This document shows, one piece after another, positions 1 to 11,947 of a stretch of DNA of 64,000 nucleotides. The translations under genes were made by a program, and so were the position numbers. The notes under the pieces are model-generated. The model was not told the origin of the DNA and made no database searches. It saw nothing but the letters and a program-made list of their open reading frames with translations. Within the stretch, counting starts at the first letter, position 1. Each line of letters begins with the position of its first letter. This stretch comes from Agarophyton chilense (Eukaryota > Rhodophyta > Florideophyceae > Gracilariales > Gracilariaceae): assembly GCA_030374765.1 (NCBI GenBank), contig JARGXX010000004.1, forward strand, positions 744,001 through 808,000, in the 5' to 3' direction.

Positions 1-102
1 GGATTCAAATACGCACTTGATATGACATCATCAAGTGACAATGAACACGGCTCGAGCGATCTCACCAGATCTGCCGCTAAGGTTTCTGCTCTTCTCATGT
101 GA
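1..102 (+). CDS. possible 3' end of a gene entering from the left edge
   Basis: Frame 1 is open from the first base to a TGA at 100-102, giving 33 residues rich in Ser, Asp and Ala that end in S-A-L-L-M. The composition looks like a protein C-terminus, but 33 codons is too short to identify a family, and the open stretch could be chance. Confidence 0.25.
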   Translation, partial: GFKYALDMTSSSDNEHGSSDLTRSAAKVSALLM

Positions 103-2385
103 GACGACAGAGCAAGCGCTTCCTTACATAAAGCCTGAAAACTGAGGCGGCGAATGAGCCGAAACAGACCTTCATCGTTACTTAGGTTTTCACTCCAAGC
201 AAACCTTGTCCCGTCGCAAGGGCGAACCGCGCCACCGCGCTCAATACTCACAAACCAGGAGATGATCTCCGACAACTCGCGAGTATCATTCTTGAATCTC
301 CTGTTTGGGGCGGAAACACAGAATCTTGTGCTGCTTTTGATGGCCATAATCACGGATAACATAAGGATGCGCATCGTGAGAAAGAGGTTCAAGGCGTATC
401 CTAATCCCTCCATCGCGTTTATTAGGTGGTCTTGGTGGGAGAGAGAGTATTCGGGACCCAAGGAGGAAGAGGTGGGGAAGCGGTGGGCGGCAGGACGTTG
501 ATAAAGGGTAGCGCAGACTAGGAAGTCTCGTTGTAGAGTGGGTTTGAGCACGACTTCTTATAGCAGTGAACGCGGGAGAGCCGCAGTGTGCAGTTTCGTA
601 TATCTCTCCACTCCGGCTTTTAAATGCCTCTGTGCTGTTGATCGATAATATCATATTGACGAAGGCTTCGCAACCAGAAATCATGAAGGCGTAAAACTGA
701 ATGTCAATTCGTGTTTGGTGTCAGTGAAATCTTGCTGATATTGAAAGCTACTGCGGTTCACGCGGTGAATCATATTCGTACTGTACGTTGTCTTGCATTC
801 GAGAGAGGGAGAGGAGAACCGACAGCATCATTCGAGACAGTAGTGCACTCGCTGATCAATGCGTAAATGGACGTCGAAAAACAGTTCAAACGTCGCTCCA
901 CAGATTATTTGGCAGCGAAGACAACCAAGCTGCTAGAAATGGCGAAGCATACGAATGAATCTGTGTAATTGAAGAAAGACGAGAAACGCAATTGCCGTGA
1001 TTTAGACGTGGGGGTTCATGATTATTGAATTGAAATCGCTGTCACTCGAAGCCAATAACGCTTCTCTATTCTACAATGTCAGACACTGATCTTTCCCAAT
1101 ATAATGCTTGCCGTTCTCTCCCATTAGATCAGAGTTTACAATGGAAAACTTGTGACAACCACTAGGCTATAAAAGTGTCCGGCCAGACACCAGAGGAACG
1201 TGGACAGCTGTATTTGTAGTGAGCTCCCACAAAACTATTCCGCAGTAAAGAACAGTTCATTCAGAAAGCCAACAATGAGACAGCTAGCATCCCAAGATTA
1301 CCAACGTGAGTGACTATCAGTATGGCTCTTGATGTCAAGGAGAGCTCACAGAACAAAGTTGCCAGACGATGTTTGTTGGCAACAGTGACTTCGTCTCCTC
1401 CCCAGATGCCAAAAACGGTGAGTCGGCCGTTCCGCCTCCTCAACGCCCCAACCAAGCTTGATCCCTTCCACCGTATTCGGCGTCTGTGGGAACACCAATC
1501 TCAAGATCTTCGCAAGCTTGCTCTAGAAGCAGATGAGGTGAAACGAATTTAACTTCTACCTCCGATGCAATGCACATGCTGTCCCGTATGCATCTATCGG
1601 CTAGGTTCCACAATTGCTCTGAGCGATTCTGTCACCAAGATGAAGCGGCCCGAAACTTCCCTCGTACGCTAAGGAACGAACACTTGGGGCACAGCAAAGA
1701 TTCACTGAAGTGAAATGCTATGTTTTCGAAAAGCATTTCTGCACGAAAGATACTTCAATTAGCGCTCGATACGATCGTTGTTCCCAGTGTTTTAGGAATA
1801 ATTGTTGGTCTCAATTGACTTTGGACATAACAACGATCAAGACCGCGAGCAGTTTCCGGAACCATATTTGAACCAGTAAGCGAACCCAATCACAAACCAG
1901 AACAATATCCCAATCACGTCTGTAAGCCCAACACGGTGAAAACCTGCACGAGCCACGAGCTTAATCCATTGTCGATTTAAAACCAAAACCACACATCATG
2001 TGTATCAAACAAGACCTAAGCTAACTCAGCTTTTTTCGGTATGCATGCAACATAGCTAATCGGTCATATTTATTCAATCTCCACAGTGCCCAACAACAGT
2101 TCGATTTTGTGGCCTTCTTTTGCACGTCGAATAGTTTGTGTCTCGACTTTAAAAGTAATCTTTCAAGCAGGACGACACTACAGTCCCCGAAAAACGAAAC
2201 GCAACAAAAAAGGAATTGCAGTCCACCGCGACGCAAGCTTAATCACGTAACAAACAATATCAAATAAAAGCACACCATTTACTTATAAAAGTGTTGCAAT
2301 AGTTCTGTGCAACTCCCCGCGCCAATGTTGGCACACGTGCGTGCCATTGAGAGTAAACAGTCTGCACCGAGTAATACGTGTTCAC
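103..2385. other. no recognisable gene
   Basis: Short ORFs lie on both strands (for example 154-501 plus, 286-684 minus and 1310-1552 plus), but none shows a family motif. The stretch around 1400-1680 on the plus strand reads like decayed coding sequence interrupted by stops. I could not assign it. Confidence 0.4.
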
Positions 2386-3160
2386 CATGCTCCCACGAAA
2401 ATCCCTCTCTGAAAACGAAAAAGAACAAATCGTAGCCCTTCGTAGTCAACAACTTCCCAACAAAAGTGACTACAAACCATCTCAGCCGTTCACCATTAAC
2501 AATATCAAGATTCTTCAAGCCTCATGACAAAGAAAAAGGGGGTTTTACTCCAAACGAAGTTCTGAAAACTACTCTACCCACCAAATGGCTGTTACTGCGA
2601 TTGGCTTCATCGGTTGATTACAGCGCTTACAAGTTAAAAATTCGGCTCAAGTTGCGCATTTTTTTCGCGGTGTACAACAGATACTAAATAAATAGCCCTC
2701 ATTTGCAATACCACAACACTGTATAAGACCTTCAGATGACCCTGATACACAAAACAATGTTTGGAATGGAGAAGGCGGAATATTAGCGAAGAAGACTATG
2801 ATTGGGTGCAAATAGATTTTTATGATGAGAAGTTCAACCTGGATGAACCAAATAGTCTTGCGTAATAATGGCATGATTTACGAAAGGACTTTCGTCGTCA
2901 TTCTACAGATCAAAATTGTGGAGATTTCGTGATGGTTTGGGGGGCTATTTCTTATTATGGACTCTCTAAGCTGATGTTTATTAGTGAGAATCAGAATTCT
3001 ATGAAGTATTGCAAATCTTTAGAACAGGGTTTACTACCATTTGTGGCTGAATTGTTTGGTGATTTGTTGCCTTTTTTTCAACAAGACAACGCGTGTACAC
3101 ATACTGCGCAATACACGCGCAATTGGCTCTTAAAGCCTGGTGTTCGACACGGGAGAGGCG
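2386..3160 (+). mobile_element. Tc1/mariner transposase remnant
   Basis: This is a decayed DNA transposon. An N-terminal helix-turn-helix-like segment starts at the ATG at 2386 (L-S-E-N-E-K-E-Q-I-V-A-L-R) and meets a TGA near 2525. The catalytic part resumes at about 2810-3150. It contains Y-D-E-K-F-N-L-D (first Asp), W-H-D-L-R-K, V-M-V-W-G-A-I-S and F-Q-Q-D-N-A-C-T-H (second Asp). These segments align with the transposase at 49878-50873, but divergence is high. A double stop, TAATAA, lies at 2863-2868. The region that should carry the third acidic residue is missing: after about 3160 the sequence turns into unrelated GC-rich DNA. It is clearly non-functional and looks older than the other Tc1 copy. 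Confidence 0.75.
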
Positions 3161-3635
3161 CAGAGGTTCCAAGAAATATGCGCGTGGGTGGGGCAGCGAG
3201 CGTCGTCGCAGTGGGAGCGGCGGTCAGTGGGGTCTCGCAGCGATTGCTACCAATGTAGAAATCTGGATGGAAACCGCTTGACTCGGCGAAAACAGTCCGG
3301 CGGCCGTTGTTTTAAAGTGCACATCATTTGAACAGGTGGACACCTGGACACGTGCCAAACGACGGCACATGGGGAGTCATTCACCGGCGATAGGTCTGCT
3401 TACCGGCCGTCCCGGCGAACTCAGGTGTCAATAGTTAGGTCAGCAAAGATTGTCCAGATTCATGAGAGCAGTAGGTTGCGAGCCTCTTGTCGGAGCAAGA
3501 AAAACTCGAAAGAACCATACAGTGAGGTTTTCAGTCTAGAAGCCCTCTTGTTGAATAGTTTCATCGAGGAATCTCCGCAATTCAGAAATGGTTGGAGGAA
3601 CTGTGCTTGGGTCGGATTAGTAAGGGTTATTGCCT

Positions 3636-3970
3636 GGCTTTGAGGGAGAGAGTAAAGCCCGAGGGATTTCTTTTCCCCTAGGCGAAGCCAATGGAAGAAA
3701 AAAGTCCCGAGGGGTCATATATCTCGCTCACAGCCAGACAGTAACACGTTCGTCGCTCAGAGTTTCGAGAGCGAACATCGCAGTATTCCCTCAGCTTGGC
3801 GTTGGCTTTGATAACTATGCACATTTTTGACATTTGCCATAGTGGCAGTTGCGAAAAAGATAGTGCACGTCGTACGTAAACTGAAATCGTTTCTGTTTAC
3901 AGTGAGACGAGGGAAAGTATCGTAGTTTCCCCTAAACTGAGGGAAAACTACGATATTATCCCTCGAAGCC
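3636..3970. repeat. MITE-like repeat with terminal inverted repeats and a hairpin
   Basis: Twelve bases at 3636-3647 and their reverse complement at 3959-3970 match with one mismatch, bounding about 335 bp without a convincing ORF. Inside the right end, 3909-3932 and 3941-3964 form a stem of about 23 bp around a short loop. I see no target-site duplication, so the boundaries are tentative. Confidence 0.35.
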
Positions 3971-4022
3971 GAGCGGCAATGCTTGTCATTCGCTGCTTCC
4001 CTAACCTGGTCTTGTCGGTTAT

Positions 4023-4460
4023 GTGCATACCAAGTTGAAAGGGCTTAAGAGTTCTGCGCTGGAAGTGGTGGATGTATCTCGCACCTCCAAGAATGCTGTG
4101 TCGCCGCATCGAATTTCTCCAAATCATAATTCTGTCGATCTCATCCCCGACCGGCCTGTCGACACTGATGACGCCCGCCACAGTGACCATTTGCGCACTG
4201 CCGATGTAATCACTGTCGACCCGTGCTCTCTTAATGATAAGGAGAATGACGTCAAACTGCACCAGTCTTCTCCGCTTCAGAATGCGTCTAGGCAACCTTT
4301 GGTGGTCAATGCGGTACGTAATTGTACGCGCGAAGCACACAATTGCAGTACACCCCTGTGTCGACGAGCTCTACAGAAGTTGAACGAAGAGGCGCATGTG
4401 AAGGTGATTATCATTTGTAGCGAAACGGTTCAGCGCTCAGAAACAAGTTTAGAATTCTAA
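4023..4460 (+). CDS. unrecognised ORF, possible gene remnant
   Basis: This open frame of about 145 codons follows an upstream stop near 3994 and has no ATG at its beginning, so it may be an internal exon or a remnant. The composition is protein-like: polar and rich in Ser, Asp, His and Val, with R-A-L-Q-K-L-N-E-E-A-H near the end. A second ORF (4460-4732) overlaps its stop in another frame, and further coding-like pieces continue to about 5180 (for example 4999-5150) between stops. No family was recognised. A decayed gene extending over 4.0-5.2 kb is the simplest reading. Confidence 0.25.
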   Translation: MHTKLKGLKSSALEVVDVSRTSKNAVSPHRISPNHNSVDLIPDRPVDTDDARHSDHLRTADVITVDPCSLNDKENDVKLHQSSPLQNASRQPLVVNAVRNCTREAHNCSTPLCRRALQKLNEEAHVKVIIICSETVQRSETSLEF

Positions 4461-5354
4461 TGTGTTCTTCAGATGACATCTTTAGTTCCCGATTGAACGA
4501 TTCACGGTCGATTCAAGCAGCACGCCTTCCTTCGTCATGTTACGAAAGTGCAGTCGCCGGTGATCCAACTGCCTGTAATTGTCATTCTGATGAATTCCGC
4601 TTGGACCACAAAATGGTTTCGATGGTGTCTCTAGCCAGTCTTTTTTCGATTTTGAGAACAAAGGGTATGATACAAACGCATCCTGTGTTTGCGCTGTTTC
4701 TTGCAAGATTCACATGTGTGCATGATATGTAAGAATGTTCTCATTCTATCAAGCGCGGAAGAGCGTTCCGATTCTTGTGTGTGACAGAGATGTGGTGCAC
4801 AACGTTCATACTCCAGCCCCTCAAATCAGAATGGACCACAAGTGAAGAGCTGCCCCATTCGACCTGACAGAGCACGAATACTTAAGGATGGGTTTATGAA
4901 GATGTTGGGCAGAATCAGAATAGATTCAGATAAAGCACAGATAACATGAAGTAGCGATAGTGAAAATGGCATAGCAGGGTCGGTCGCTTGCCCGATGTCT
5001 GTGAAGAGGACCACAATGTATCCTTGATGCCGCTGTATTTTGAAGAAATCGGCTCTTTACGGATCAGTGCTCCTCATAGACATGCTTATAGAACAGGTGA
5101 TGTGGTCCCACTCTGTCCTGATACATTAGAGAGAGCCATTTTTCGCCGAGTATGCTAAGTGCTCGGAAATAAAATACATGACAACTACGCTTGAGCATCC
5201 AAAGCACACATGAATGAAACACCCCTTGGGCAATGGAGGATATAAATCAAGAACATGTTTACGAGGTTCCAAAAAAAAGTTGGAACACCTTGGTTGAGTG
5301 TGATTAAAACAGAAAAGAAAGAAAGAAAAGATCCAAACGGTATGCGATGAGCAA

Positions 5355-5787
5355 CTAATTTTTCCGTGATGCTGTGATTGGATTCATGACCACAGGATCG
5401 GCTGCTTCACGTTCCTTAGCCTCGAAAGATTTCTTAGTTGCGTCTTTCCACTCCTTGGTCAAAGTGCTCGGAACATTCGCTACAAAATATTCACAGCAGT
5501 CCAGTGATTCGAAAGCAAGCGATCGGAAATGTGCGAAACAGTGAGTACAAAACGGAAACGAAACACACCGCTACTAACTTGACAAGGGACGGGGAAGAGT
5601 GAAATCGAAATACGCTGATGGAAATTGATTTCGGTCGAAACGTACCTCGAGAAGCGCGGAACTGGAAAAGAAGGGCAGCGGCGCCCATGATAGCGGCGAC
5701 GCCACCAAAGACCTGGAATCGCTGAGGGATACCGGCAAGACGCGGCCAAGGCGTCCAGTTCGTGTTGGAGCGATCGACAATGGTCAT
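5355..5787 (-). CDS. small single-pass, probably mitochondrial inner-membrane protein (two exons)
   Basis: Two exons on the minus strand give an 88-residue protein. Exon 1 (5787-5646) starts with ATG and ends at a consensus donor, CTCGAG|GTACGT. The intron (5645-5480) is 166 bp and ends TTTTGTAG. Exon 2 (5479-5355) ends with TAG. The spliced frame is continuous across the junction. Residues about 26-43 (V-F-G-G-V-A-A-I-M-G-A-A-A-L-L-F) form one membrane span. The C-terminal part has the pattern T-L-T-K-E-W-K-D-A-T-K-K and ends near N-P-I. Small inner-membrane subunits of respiratory complexes in plants and fungi often have a T-x-T-x-E-W motif followed by N-P-I, so a cytochrome-oxidase-type accessory subunit is a reasonable guess. 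That function is inference; the exon structure is well supported by the sequence. Confidence 0.72.
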
Positions 5788-6273
5788 CCTCGGGCAGAAA
5801 AGAGAGTGTGGGAAAGAGCGTTCGGGGGGACAGGCCGATTCTGAGTGGCTGCTTGCCAGCGCAAGAGCGGAGAGACGTCGATGGAGATACCACGCCTTGC
5901 GGACAATCCGTTGGTGTACGAGGAGGTTCGATGGGGGCGCAAACTTTGTGAAAAAGCGGCTGGCAGCTGACGGAGCTCTGCACTAGCGCTGTGCATACGC
6001 TGCAGCTGAAGTACGTTGCACCGCTGCCGAGCTTCGCAACGTGTGCCTGAGGGCAATGCATTGTTCGAGATTCGTACTGTACTCTGGTTACGAAGGGTAG
6101 CAATTGTTATCTCTTTGCCCCTGTGAGCTTACCACTCTCAACAAGGTTACTCGTTTATGTCATCATGAAGTATGAATGAATATCCAGCTCGCATTTCCCT
6201 CGATTTCAAGAGCGGCCTAACTCTTCGACGGAATAGCTTCGCTGTCTACGAAAAAATCCATCGCCATATCCAA

Positions 6274-7305
6274 CTACAGCCTTGCCATTAGCTTACGGTT
6301 CCTTCTTCTTAAATCGTCAACCAGTTCCGCGTACGTCCGTACACCAATAGTTTCGTGGAACATTTTCCAGCACGCTTCTTTGCAGAAAGCTGGCAATTCA
6401 ATGTCCCTGAAGCTGACAGAATCTAGGCGACGCGTGCGTGATGACTTTTCTACATTCAACCCGAAGCACTCACTCAACAAATGGGCTTTCATTCTTGGGT
6501 TGTTCGCCATCCACGTTCGATCGCATCTGCTTAAAACTTGTTGCAAACCTTCGTCGGATAGAGGCACTGCCAGAAAGCTGGCGACAGAGCGAATTGTTTT
6601 CGGAAAGTCTTTGATAAAATCTTCGTAAATAAGATACAGTGTGTTACCCGCATCATTTTCTGTCCAAGTCTTCACATGTCTGAACCAAAGGGCTGGGCTT
6701 TCGATGCTTTGCGGATATGAACCGTCTGCCAGACGTTTGGATTCCAGAAAGTATTCCATGAAGTATCGAGGATATATTTTTTTGCGAACGGCAGGGTCAC
6801 TCAGGCTTTGGCCGGTTGCGAATTCACCGGTGAAGTCCAGGAAACTCCGACACACGTCAAGCGGATTTCGAAGGCAGTAAATGTATTTTCTTTTTTCATA
6901 CCCCTCATATTTCAGGAATGGTGTCATGGCCAAATGGGTTTTCCACACCTGCGGATAACTGCGGTGATGTGGTTCTCTGAGATTCAGGACGTTTCGTAAC
7001 TCTGTTATGGGAACGACCGCCGTGGTATCCCTATATAGACTCCCGCCAGGGTCGGTTGGAACACGATTAGCGGACACGAGAATTTGATACACCATGTGCT
7101 GAGTAAGGTTTGAACCACTTGCTACGCTGGATGCTATAACGACATCGTCAATTGGAATGTTTTCGGCCGCGTCGTTGAAACTGTCTCTCCATTTGCGCAA
7201 GACTGCGAAATATGTCTTCAAAATGGCGTCTGCGGTGGCCTCTGCTGCGCTCGTATTCCCTGCATCGGACTCTATTCCTGTGGTCGAAGAGTGCGTTGGA
7301 TCCAT
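6274..7305 (-). CDS. cytosolic-type sulfotransferase domain protein
   Basis: This intact 343-residue single-exon ORF belongs to the PAPS-dependent sulfotransferase family, which moves sulfate from PAPS to hydroxyl or amino groups. Residues 55-72 occupy the position of the 5'-phosphosulfate loop (A-S-G-S-N-L-T). W-K-T-H-L at 121-125 holds the expected catalytic His. Y-C-L-R-N-P-L-D-V-C-R-S-F (about 143-155) is the 3'-phosphate-binding motif. Later W-F-R-H-V-K-T-W and Y-E-D-F-I-K-D-F are typical of the fold. The loop Lys of the usual Y-P-K-S-G-T-T-W motif is replaced by Ala, which could weaken cofactor binding or mark a divergent subfamily. The C-terminal R-K-G-x-x-G-D-W motif is absent. Length is normal for the family. 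The substrate cannot be deduced; red algae use such enzymes for sulfated metabolites and glycans. Confidence 0.85.
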   Translation of the reverse strand: MDPTHSSTTGIESDAGNTSAAEATADAILKTYFAVLRKWRDSFNDAAENIPIDDVVIASSVASGSNLTQHMVYQILVSANRVPTDPGGSLYRDTTAVVPITELRNVLNLREPHHRSYPQVWKTHLAMTPFLKYEGYEKRKYIYCLRNPLDVCRSFLDFTGEFATGQSLSDPAVRKKIYPRYFMEYFLESKRLADGSYPQSIESPALWFRHVKTWTENDAGNTLYLIYEDFIKDFPKTIRSVASFLAVPLSDEGLQQVLSRCDRTWMANNPRMKAHLLSECFGLNVEKSSRTRRLDSVSFRDIELPAFCKEACWKMFHETIGVRTYAELVDDLRRRNRKLMARL

Positions 7306-8496
7306 GGCTGGTGATTCCGTAGCCTACGCCGCCTTAGCCTACGCTACAGACGCCCCTATCACCAGCCTCACCCTTTTGACCCTGAAAGCTATTGTCTACA
7401 ACGGTAGATTCCCATATTATTGGGTACAATAGCATCAATGCTAGAAACTATTGGTTGAGAAAGTGGCAAGTAGCAATAACATCGGCTTTATTTGGGAACC
7501 TCCCCTTCATCCAATAAGCAGCCAGCCGTGGACACATCGACAGTCACGATATACCCTTGGTAGTAAGAGCATCTCTATCGGACAGGCTCTTTGATATTTT
7601 TTTAGAATAGGGAGGAAACTGATGATCTCTCCGATAAGACGGGCCCTTTTGCGCTGGCACGGCGGTAAGCGCCGTCCGTAGAACGATTAGTTTGAAGCGG
7701 TCGTATGATAGAGACTAAAATAGAGTGGACTTAGAAGACCCGAGCTGACAACAGCCTCGATACGCAGCCGGATATGAGCAACCGTAGTTTCCCTTAGTGC
7801 TAATCTTTTAATTCGTCCCACCCCCTCCTCTCTCGATTCGACTCCGATACGATCCAGTAGCTAACCCTCCTCAAAGGTTATATGTGACGAAGCTTTTTGG
7901 CGGCGAAAAGTGCGCTTCCAGCACTCGAAAACGCAAGTTTAATACAAATTTTTTAAGATTGATTATTCCAGACCGCCGGCGGCTTAATTTGACAACAGCT
8001 CCACTTTTACAACACCAATTTGTCAATGCTCTCATTACAAGCGAAGTTGCAACAGCGCTGATGCGGCGTGTGCTACAACATCTCTTTCTGTTTCCTTGAC
8101 TGTCACACTGCTCTGTTTCATCTCTTACAACTTTTCTTAACCGTCTTTATCTCTCTGTGGATCCACTTTTTCTTTCACACTATTACTAAACGGAACATTT
8201 ACCCCTTTTTTGGTCTAACGGACGCGTTTGAAACCTCTAATAGCTTCTTTTTCGTCACAGATTCCAATCTTTTTGTCCCTATCAACACTGCAGCCAGGAC
8301 GCCAATAAAACGTTGCAAACTCCGCTAATTATTCGCAAAAATGATTTGAAAGGCAGCACTTCCCAAAAACGCGATGTAAAGACCGGCTTGTCTGCAATAG
8401 TTGTTCAATCATAGCCACACAGACCCTAGGGCAAAGTTTCTTGATAATAATATATTCTTTACTTTCAAAAATATGTATTGATCACTTGTTCGAAGG
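7306..8496. other. intergenic, nothing identified
   Basis: Only short unsupported ORFs are present (7884-8099, 8068-8328). A short duplicated motif (tagcctacgc) lies near 7320-7345, upstream of the sulfotransferase start. I see no TATA element I would defend. Confidence 0.4.
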
Positions 8497-9901
8497 TTAG
8501 GCTTTCTGATGCCAATGTCCTTTTTTATCCCTCTGACTGCCCTCTACTCGAATCTTCCAAGCGTCGTTGCAGTTTTTCGACAATGACAAACAAACGTCAT
8601 CGGCTACAACCCAGTGTCGGTGAAACTTTTTTGAATGCGTTTTGGTGGTAAGCGTACGAAACCCTACAACCCCCAACTTCAGTTTGAACTCTATTTTTAC
8701 GTCGCTGTACAAACCAATCTGCACCAAAACGTCCTTAATATGTCTTGTTCCCTCCTTGAACTTTTTGTTAATGTGCAAATCGCAAGTTTGAAGAAAATGA
8801 GTAGTATTAGCTGAAAGTTGTATAAAAATCCCGATTGACTTTTGACAATTATAAATCCTCTTATCCGCGCCTAGAACTGTGCCTGTCTAGCATCACCAGA
8901 ACTGTTTTATATGAATCAACCATTTTAAGGCAAACGCTGTTTAATAGGGCCATCAATTCTGGCATGAGCGCTCCAATTATTTATCTTTTTGGAGAAGAAA
9001 CTATTTTGGAATCAGCAGGAACCCAATCATTTGACGCAGGCCAATGGAGCAAAATGGAATGTTTTTTTTTGTTTTTCTGGGTAATAAGAAATATCTAGTG
9101 TTCAATGACCTTTTTAACCACTGTGACGAAAAGAGGTGGTGCGACTAATCCAGATACAGATGGAACTTCTACTGCTGTAACATGGGCCCCATTTTTTGAT
9201 CTTGTGGTGCCTACCTTAGAGACACTAGAGGTTAGATTTTGATTCTGTAAAAACTCGGACTCATCTTCCTAGGTGACACTAACAGCAGTTTCATCTAAGT
9301 TTTATACTCTATAAGAGTCTTGGGAAATGTCCGGATTAGTGCGATTAAGTTTACGCAACTAAAGTCCCAGCGTTTGTACATGGCTTACTTTTTTACCTGC
9401 AAAGAATGCGTATGCGTGATTTTCTGTGCGAAGATATATTATTGTCCTGTTTCTTGTCTGAAAAGACCGCAAGACTGCGGCAGATAGCAGGACGTTTCGA
9501 AATGTTTTGCGGCCATCGTTTGCTATTTCAGCCATGTACGCCTTGACATGTGGTCCATCGAGGCAAAAATCGCGATCGGCAGCATGTTTGATACGTTGCA
9601 CGAGTATATTACTCTCAGTTTTGGTGAGGACAGGGGTCCTTCCAGCGTGCAACTGTACTGGATTCAGAAGTCAGTGCAAAAGTTCGTTTTTTTTGCTAAC
9701 CATACTCTTCGTATGCGGTAAACTGTAGTTTCTGAACGTTCGCGTGTGCGCGTAACAGATGCTACAGATATTTGTTGTTAAACAAAATATAAGGCTTGAG
9801 TTTTCGCACGTTGCACAACTTGATGCTTGGCTATACCCTGCTTTTTGCGCGCTGACTTTCGTCTCATGGAGTCTAGCATTTTGTCTCTTGGAAAGTGACA
9901 A
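8497..9901 (-). mobile_element. decayed pogo/Tigger-type (DDE_1) transposase
   Basis: Pieces of one transposase occur in order on the minus strand. At 9901-9660 there is a weak psq/CENP-B-like helix-turn-helix segment. At 9652-9359 comes H-A-G-R-T-P-V-L-T-K-T-E, the usual G-R-P-P-x-L-T linker, and it shares a frame with the first piece. N-L-D-E-T-A-V-S near 9290-9260 is the first catalytic Asp block. V-L-V-M-L-D-R-H-S-S-R near 8880 is the second Asp block. N-T-T-H-F-L-Q-T-C-D-L at about 8790-8760 matches the family's H-T-S-H-x-x-Q-P-L-D motif. Several stops and at least one frame change interrupt it. It is a dead DNA transposon; terminal repeats were not located. Confidence 0.68.
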
Positions 9902-11940
9902 GGTCGTGAGGTTAACAATGGTGAGGAAAGTACCCTGCGAAAGGTGGAGCGGTGTTTAGAAAGCGATGGAAGGAGTGGATACGGTGGTAGTCTGAGGCTG
10001 TCAAACCTTGCCAAATAAGGCCTTTCAGCAATTTTAGCTGGTCTGATGGTTACCTTCCCTGAAGAGAGTATCTTTGAATACAGAAATAGTTGAAGCAAGA
10101 GATTATAAGCGTTTCATTTTTATCAAATGAATCTCAGATAAAAGTGCTGGCTTCGGATCTACTCGCAATATGCTAAAAATGCGCACAACCGTACCATAAG
10201 CATCCCATATCACGGATCCTACACCAATATGAACAACAAATGGACCATATCGAAGCGACTACTACCTTACGAGGAATAAGTGAATGTCGAACGTTTCCAG
10301 TTGGTAGCCATACGCGGTTTCGCCGCAACGGTATAAATATTAAAATTAATCGCTGCTCGGACAGCGCGCGAAAGAGCAAAAGAGTTTCTTAATTGTTCTC
10401 TTTCTGATGAATGGGTACGAATTTTTAAAGCTCGTCTCTTTAATTTTACATTGAGAATAAAAGAGAACTAAGATGCTGAAAAACGGGCAACAGAGCATCT
10501 GAATCAAAGAAATAGTTTCGTTTGCGCACTTAAAGAAGGCGAAAAGAACAACCCAGGTACTCTCAGCGGTCCTCATCTCATTTGGAATATGGGCGAGACC
10601 GTCGTCAGAGATGATATAAGAAAACTGACGAAGCCCTTTGTCGCCTCAAATATGTATAACGGCGGGTGTAGCACGTCGTTCAATAAGCAGGAAATATATC
10701 TGACGGCTTTTGTGATTGTGGTGCAAGTCCAGAAAACCAGGCGACACGAAGACGTTCGGGATTTTTGTGGTGCAATGTTTGGAGACCAAATAACACGAAG
10801 ACGTTTTGTATCTTCTTCTCTGGGGTTAGCACAGCAAAGAAGCCTCTCTAGGAATGCAAGACTAAGTCGAGGTGTAACCCCAAACCGAACCTGAACGAAA
10901 AGCGGAGATAGTGCAGTAAAGGATAAGGTCCACTAGTATTGGTCTAACGAGGGTTGCCAGTCACGGGATTGAGAAAAAGAGAAAAAGGTGATCACGCAGT
11001 AGGGCGAGCGGGGCGTAGAGCACAGGAACCAAAGCGAACAAAATAGAACAACCCTATACAAGGACGACAATATGTAAATACTAAATATCGATGCCAACTG
11101 AGGTGGTAGTTCTCTGGAAGGCGCGAGATATGTAAGTCCTCAGGCCATCTTTCGTGTATCTCATTCGGGTCGTCCCATGTTCGATCACCTACGTCGAAAC
11201 AAGATAAGTCCTAGTTATCAGCGATCAGATCTTCTCCATTCTTAGATAACAGTGATAGCCTATCCGTGTTAAGGAGACACGATAATGTTTGAGTCTTTTA
11301 AGCCGTCGGGGCCTGAGTTATATTACAGACGCCACGTGGACTGGCCGACCTCAGCTGGACTCATTTTGATAATTATTTTAATTTAATTAGTGTATTAGAT
11401 TAGCATGACAGTTCCAGGGAGATCTTAGCGCCCCTCCATTGCTATTTACGTGGCTCGAGTGACGTTTTTTCCTTAGAATAAGGTAGGCACCGTTAGAATA
11501 CTAAATTACCCCCTTTGGTACATTATTTCCACCAATTGGTCTTCAAGCCATTGTTTCCGTAACTCCGACCTGTAGGACTACTCAGTACACCCCAACCCAT
11601 TGCACCAAGTACTCTGGTAGTGCCGCTGTCAAGAATACGAACCTTAAAACACGTTCTACCACACCACCCCAGGTTGAGACCAATACGCTGATCCACCAGT
11701 CATTGAGTTACACTGATGTGCAGCAGAAAGATCAGACTCTTGTGCCTACTAAGGTGCAAACACAACTGCAGAGCCTTACAGTATTGGCACCTGCGGACTT
11801 GCCGCTCAAAAACAAGACTAACTCAAAAATATCGCCACGTGGCTGGCACCACTGGAGACCCAGCGCATAACGTCAGATAGCGGGCCGCCGCCACACGGCG
11901 AATCAATGGGTGAAATTATGAACCTTGGAGGCTAGATAAG
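9902..11940. other. no recognisable gene
   Basis: This two-kilobase stretch has only short ORFs with no family motifs (for example 10346-10576 minus and 10589-10894 plus). It probably consists of old repeat debris, but I could not match it to any other part of the window. Confidence 0.35.
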
Positions 11941-11947
11941 AGCAGAC

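Noticed and set aside
3093-3331. Arg/Ser-rich ORFs after the Tc1 remnant
   Set aside because: Two overlapping frames in GC-rich DNA without motif or start context; not supportable as genes.
5480-6103. 207-codon minus-strand ORF
   Set aside because: It overlaps the intron and exon 1 of the small mitochondrial-type gene in another frame and has low-complexity composition.
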